Positions 61,881 to 64,000 of a stretch of DNA of 64,000 nt are shown here, piece after piece. Within the stretch, counting starts at the first letter, position 1; the number at the start of each line of letters is the position of its first letter. The translations under genes and the position numbers were made by a program. This DNA is from Streptomyces roseofulvus (lineage in GTDB: Bacteria > Actinomycetota > Actinomycetes > Streptomycetales > Streptomycetaceae). The notes beneath the pieces were generated by a model. It worked only from the letters and a program-made list of their open reading frames with translations. It made no database searches and was not told where the DNA came from. Where the stretch lies: positions 8,141,452-8,205,451 of the forward strand of contig NZ_BAAAWE010000001.1 in NCBI RefSeq assembly GCF_039534915.1, written 5' to 3'.

Positions 61881-62309
61881 ATGGATCTCGTTGCTGATCT
61901 CGCCGCTATTCGCAACCCCATGCCCACCCCGGACGCTGTCGCTCCAGCTGACCTCTACTCCGACGCCTGTGCCGCCGTCGAGCGTCACAGGATCGACGAC
62001 GCACACCACCTCGAAGCCGCCAGCGACGGCCTCGACACTGATCCGCTCCTCCTGGCCCTCGAGGAAGCACGCGCCCGCAAGACCGCGGCCGACGCGGAGA
62101 TCCGCCGACTCCTCGCCTACGGAAGAGAGTTCCACGGCCCCCGCCCCTACCGCCTGGAATCACTCGCCGAAGCCAGCGGCATGACCCCCTCCGGGATCCG
62201 CACCGCCTACGGTGCGGAAGAACTGAGCCAGCCCCCCTATACCCCCTCTAGAGTGGGTAAATTAGGACAAACTAAATTTCAAAATCGTGTGGTAGGTAAC
62301 CCCCCCTAA
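61881..62309 (+). CDS. Small helix-turn-helix protein, plasmid type
   Basis: The 142-residue protein starts at ATG 61881. It has a helical body (DLYSDACAAVERHRIDDAHH, LLLALEEARARKTAADAEIR) and a carboxy-terminal helix-turn-helix (RLESLAEASGMTPSGIRTAY). The last 25 codons run into unusually A/T-rich sequence (LGQTKFQNRVVGNPP). Similar small proteins precede replication genes on Streptomyces plasmids and phages. No Shine-Dalgarno is seen; the transcript may be leaderless, since the operator-like repeats reach to the start codon. Confidence 0.5.
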   Translation: MDLVADLAAIRNPMPTPDAVAPADLYSDACAAVERHRIDDAHHLEAASDGLDTDPLLLALEEARARKTAADAEIRRLLAYGREFHGPRPYRLESLAEASGMTPSGIRTAYGAEELSQPPYTPSRVGKLGQTKFQNRVVGNPP

Positions 62310-62534
62310 GGAGCAAAACCGCAGGTCGGAAGGGGGGGAGGTGGGAGCGACCCTCCCCCCTTCAGCGCGCATGGGGTCTCCCCCCCTCCCCCCCTTCTCC
62401 CCCCCTTCGTCTCCCCCCTTAGCCGTGGTGACGCTCCGTATAGAAATCGAGTGGTGCGGTTACTCACGTGCAGCGCGCTCCCGTGGCCGGAGGCCCCCTT
62501 GGGGCGCGCCGCCGGACGCGTGGGCGGACACGAA

Positions 62535-62569
62535 GAAGCCCCCGGTACGAATCTCGTACCGGGGGCTTC
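62535..62569. terminator. Perfect 16-bp hairpin with 3-base loop
   Basis: GAAGCCCCCGGTACGA (62535-62550), loop ATC, exact complement (62554-62569). It begins 15 bases outside the 3' end of the minus-strand remnant at 62584 and also serves the plus-strand gene ending at 62309. It is the strongest hairpin of the window and a likely bidirectional terminator, of the compact type common in actinophages. Confidence 0.8.
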
Positions 62570-62583
62570 CCAGGGTCACGCCG

Positions 62584-63177
62584 CTACTCGGCGGTGTCCG
62601 CCTTCAACTGGTACCGGGCACCGCCACGGGGGCCCTCCTCGGCCGCTTCGAACAGACCGGAGGCGGTCGCGTACCGCAACGCGCTCTCGAACAGACCCGA
62701 CTTCCCGCCGGCGCCCCCGGAGCCGTTCCACAGCTTCAGGTCCGACGCCCCGTTGATCACGCTCTTCAGTCCTTCGTGTTCACCGGGGCGCCATTGCGGA
62801 GGATCTTCTCCCGCATCCGGCGCGCCACCTGCGGACCAGCGGCGGCACCGCGTTGTTGGAGAGCGCCCGAGCGTTCTCCGCCGCCGCCGCCCGGGACGCC
62901 ATCCGGATGTTGTCCTCGCTCTGCTCCTGCCGCTCCTGCCACTGACCCACGCGACCGCCACCCGCTTCGTCTCCTCGGAGACCGCCGAGAGGGCTAGGGC
63001 CAACTCCCAGTCCCCCTCCTCGATGACCAGGGAGCACCGCAGGAGCGCCGACTGGGCCGCCCGGCGGTACAGGTTCAGGGCGATGTGGGAGATCAGCGGG
63101 TCGTCCTGGTTGAGACCTCCGGCGAGTCCGAACGTGACCAGGCCGATCTCCGACTCCATGCGCGCGCACATCGTCAT
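62584..63177 (-). pseudogene. Multiply frameshifted plasmid- or phage-type protein
   Basis: The gene begins at ATG 63177, which overlaps the preceding stop (ATGA). Frame 1 gives GLVTFGLAGGLNQDDPLISH then NLYRRAAQSALLRCSLVIEE and ETKRVAVAW. A second frame continues QWQERQEQSEDNIRMASRAA and NARALSNNAVPPLVRR. A third gives VARRMREKILRNGAPVNTKD. The first frame resumes with LKSVINGASDLKLWNGSGGA to the stop at 62584. At least three shifts break it. The ending resembles a helix-turn-helix domain. No family is assigned. Confidence 0.55.
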
Positions 63178-64000
63178 GCGGACCGGCTCCCCTCCCGGGT
63201 CCAGTCGCTCGCGTCGCGAGCGAGGCCCAGGAGGAACGCGGACACCCTCCGGGCGGGCTCGGGAGGCTGCGGCATGGGGTTCTCCCGGACGTACGCCTCC
63301 GCCTTCACCATCTCCTCCCGGGAGACGCCCTGACCCGTGGCCAGGGCGCGCACGGTGTCGAGGAACCACTGGGGGCGCTTGGTCTGGAGGATCGGCGTGT
63401 ACCCGAATCGCTGGGCGAGGCCGGTGGTGCGCGCCAGGGCCTGGCCGATGATCTCCGCCTGGAGTACGCGTCCAGCCCGAGCCCGTAGCTCCCCTGCGGC
63501 ACCGGGGGGCGGGCCGTCTTGTCGGACACGTCCGCCCGGAGTTCGTCCCCCACGAACGCGTCCAGGTACAGCGGCTGGAGGCCGGCGCCGTTGCTGGACG
63601 CCGACGCGGACTTGTTCAGGGCGCCGAGGAGGGATTCCCCCTCGGCGTAGGTGGCGTGCACGCGGGGGACGGGAACCGACACCGTTTCGAAGGTCTTCGC
63701 CGGGAGCCCGTCCGCGTCCAGCTTGGTCGGGTGCTCGCCCGTCACCACGCGAACCGTCCGCTGCATGTGGGAGACCAGCGTGGACCCCGTGGGCGGGGAC
63801 ACCCGGGTGAAGCCGTGGTCGTACGCCAGGGCCTCCTCCAGGGACTCGAAGTCGGTCCGGAGCTCCCGGGGGAGGAACGTCTCCGGGATGGGGAGGTACG
63901 CCTCCACGGCCCGGCGGGAGACGTTGGAGCCGGACCCGGAGAGGCCGACCAGCGCGTTGTAGGCGGTGAGCGCGAACGGCTGGCGGTTGGAGAACTGGCC
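63174..64000 (-). pseudogene. Plasmid- or phage-type gene, frameshifted and running off the right edge
   Basis: From the right edge the frame reads FALTAYNALVGLSGSGSNVS, EAYLPIPETFLPRELRTDFE, DADGLPAKTFETVSVPVPRV, LQPLYLDAFVGDELRADVSD and VPQGSYGLGLDAYS. After a shift near 63455 another frame continues AEIIGQALARTTGLAQRFGY and QWFLDTVRALATGQGVSREE to its stop at 63174-63176. The middle, with a region before GSYGLGL, is reminiscent of DUF3987-like replication proteins, but this is a weak guess. The amino-terminal part lies outside the window. Confidence 0.5.

Overview
The window is high-GC actinobacterial DNA, almost certainly Streptomyces. Coding frames show strong G/C preference at third positions, start codons are often GTG, and several families are Streptomyces-typical (DUF5954, replication-relaxation proteins, MerR-like and SUKH proteins, helicase-associated-domain helicases). 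It reads as an accessory region, either subtelomeric chromosome or a large plasmid. Almost the only housekeeping-type gene is an acyl-CoA synthetase at 16.3-18.2 kb.

Region 1 (1-31 kb) is a graveyard of mobile DNA. It holds fragments of integrative-plasmid genes (replication-relaxation proteins, the tail of an ATP/GTP-binding protein, iteron-like arrays duplicated as a ~600 bp block), IS21, ISL3 and IS5-family remnants, and decayed tails of a Y-family polymerase, an integrase and an HNH nuclease. Two short relic type I-E CRISPR arrays are present without cas genes. Intact islands lie between the fragments: a 1.46 kaa STAND NTPase, two SUKH proteins, a lipoprotein, the acyl-CoA synthetase, a DUF5954 gene, a DUF4097 gene, one IS5-type element that appears to carry a passenger gene, and one IS5-type element with a -1 frameshift. 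The C-terminal half of an FG-GAP/lectin protein lies at the left edge, and an N-terminal piece of the same kind of protein lies at 25.6-25.9 kb in the same orientation.

Region 2 (31-44 kb) contains a six-finger zinc protein ending in a GIY-YIG-like nuclease domain and an Avs-like STAND NTPase with an N-terminal PD-(D/E)xK-type domain. They are followed by a compact minus-strand Tn7-like operon tniQ-tnsA-tnsB-tnsC with overlapping reading frames. Its TnsA-like subunit appears to have lost all three catalytic residues.

Region 3 (44-60 kb) looks like a defence island. Two plus-strand superfamily 2 helicases, the first a fusion of two helicase modules, converge on a minus-strand four-gene operon. 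That operon encodes a Toprim (JetD-like) protein, a kleisin-like protein, a winged-helix protein and an SMC-like ATPase, which is the composition of a Wadjet/MksBEFG anti-plasmid system but divergent in sequence and gene order. A HEPN-motif gene follows.

Region 4 (60-64 kb) has a frameshifted MerR-like gene, small hypothetical genes, a small HTH protein with operator-like repeats at its start, a strong hairpin terminator, and heavily frameshifted remnants of a plasmid or phage-type gene pair that run off the right edge.
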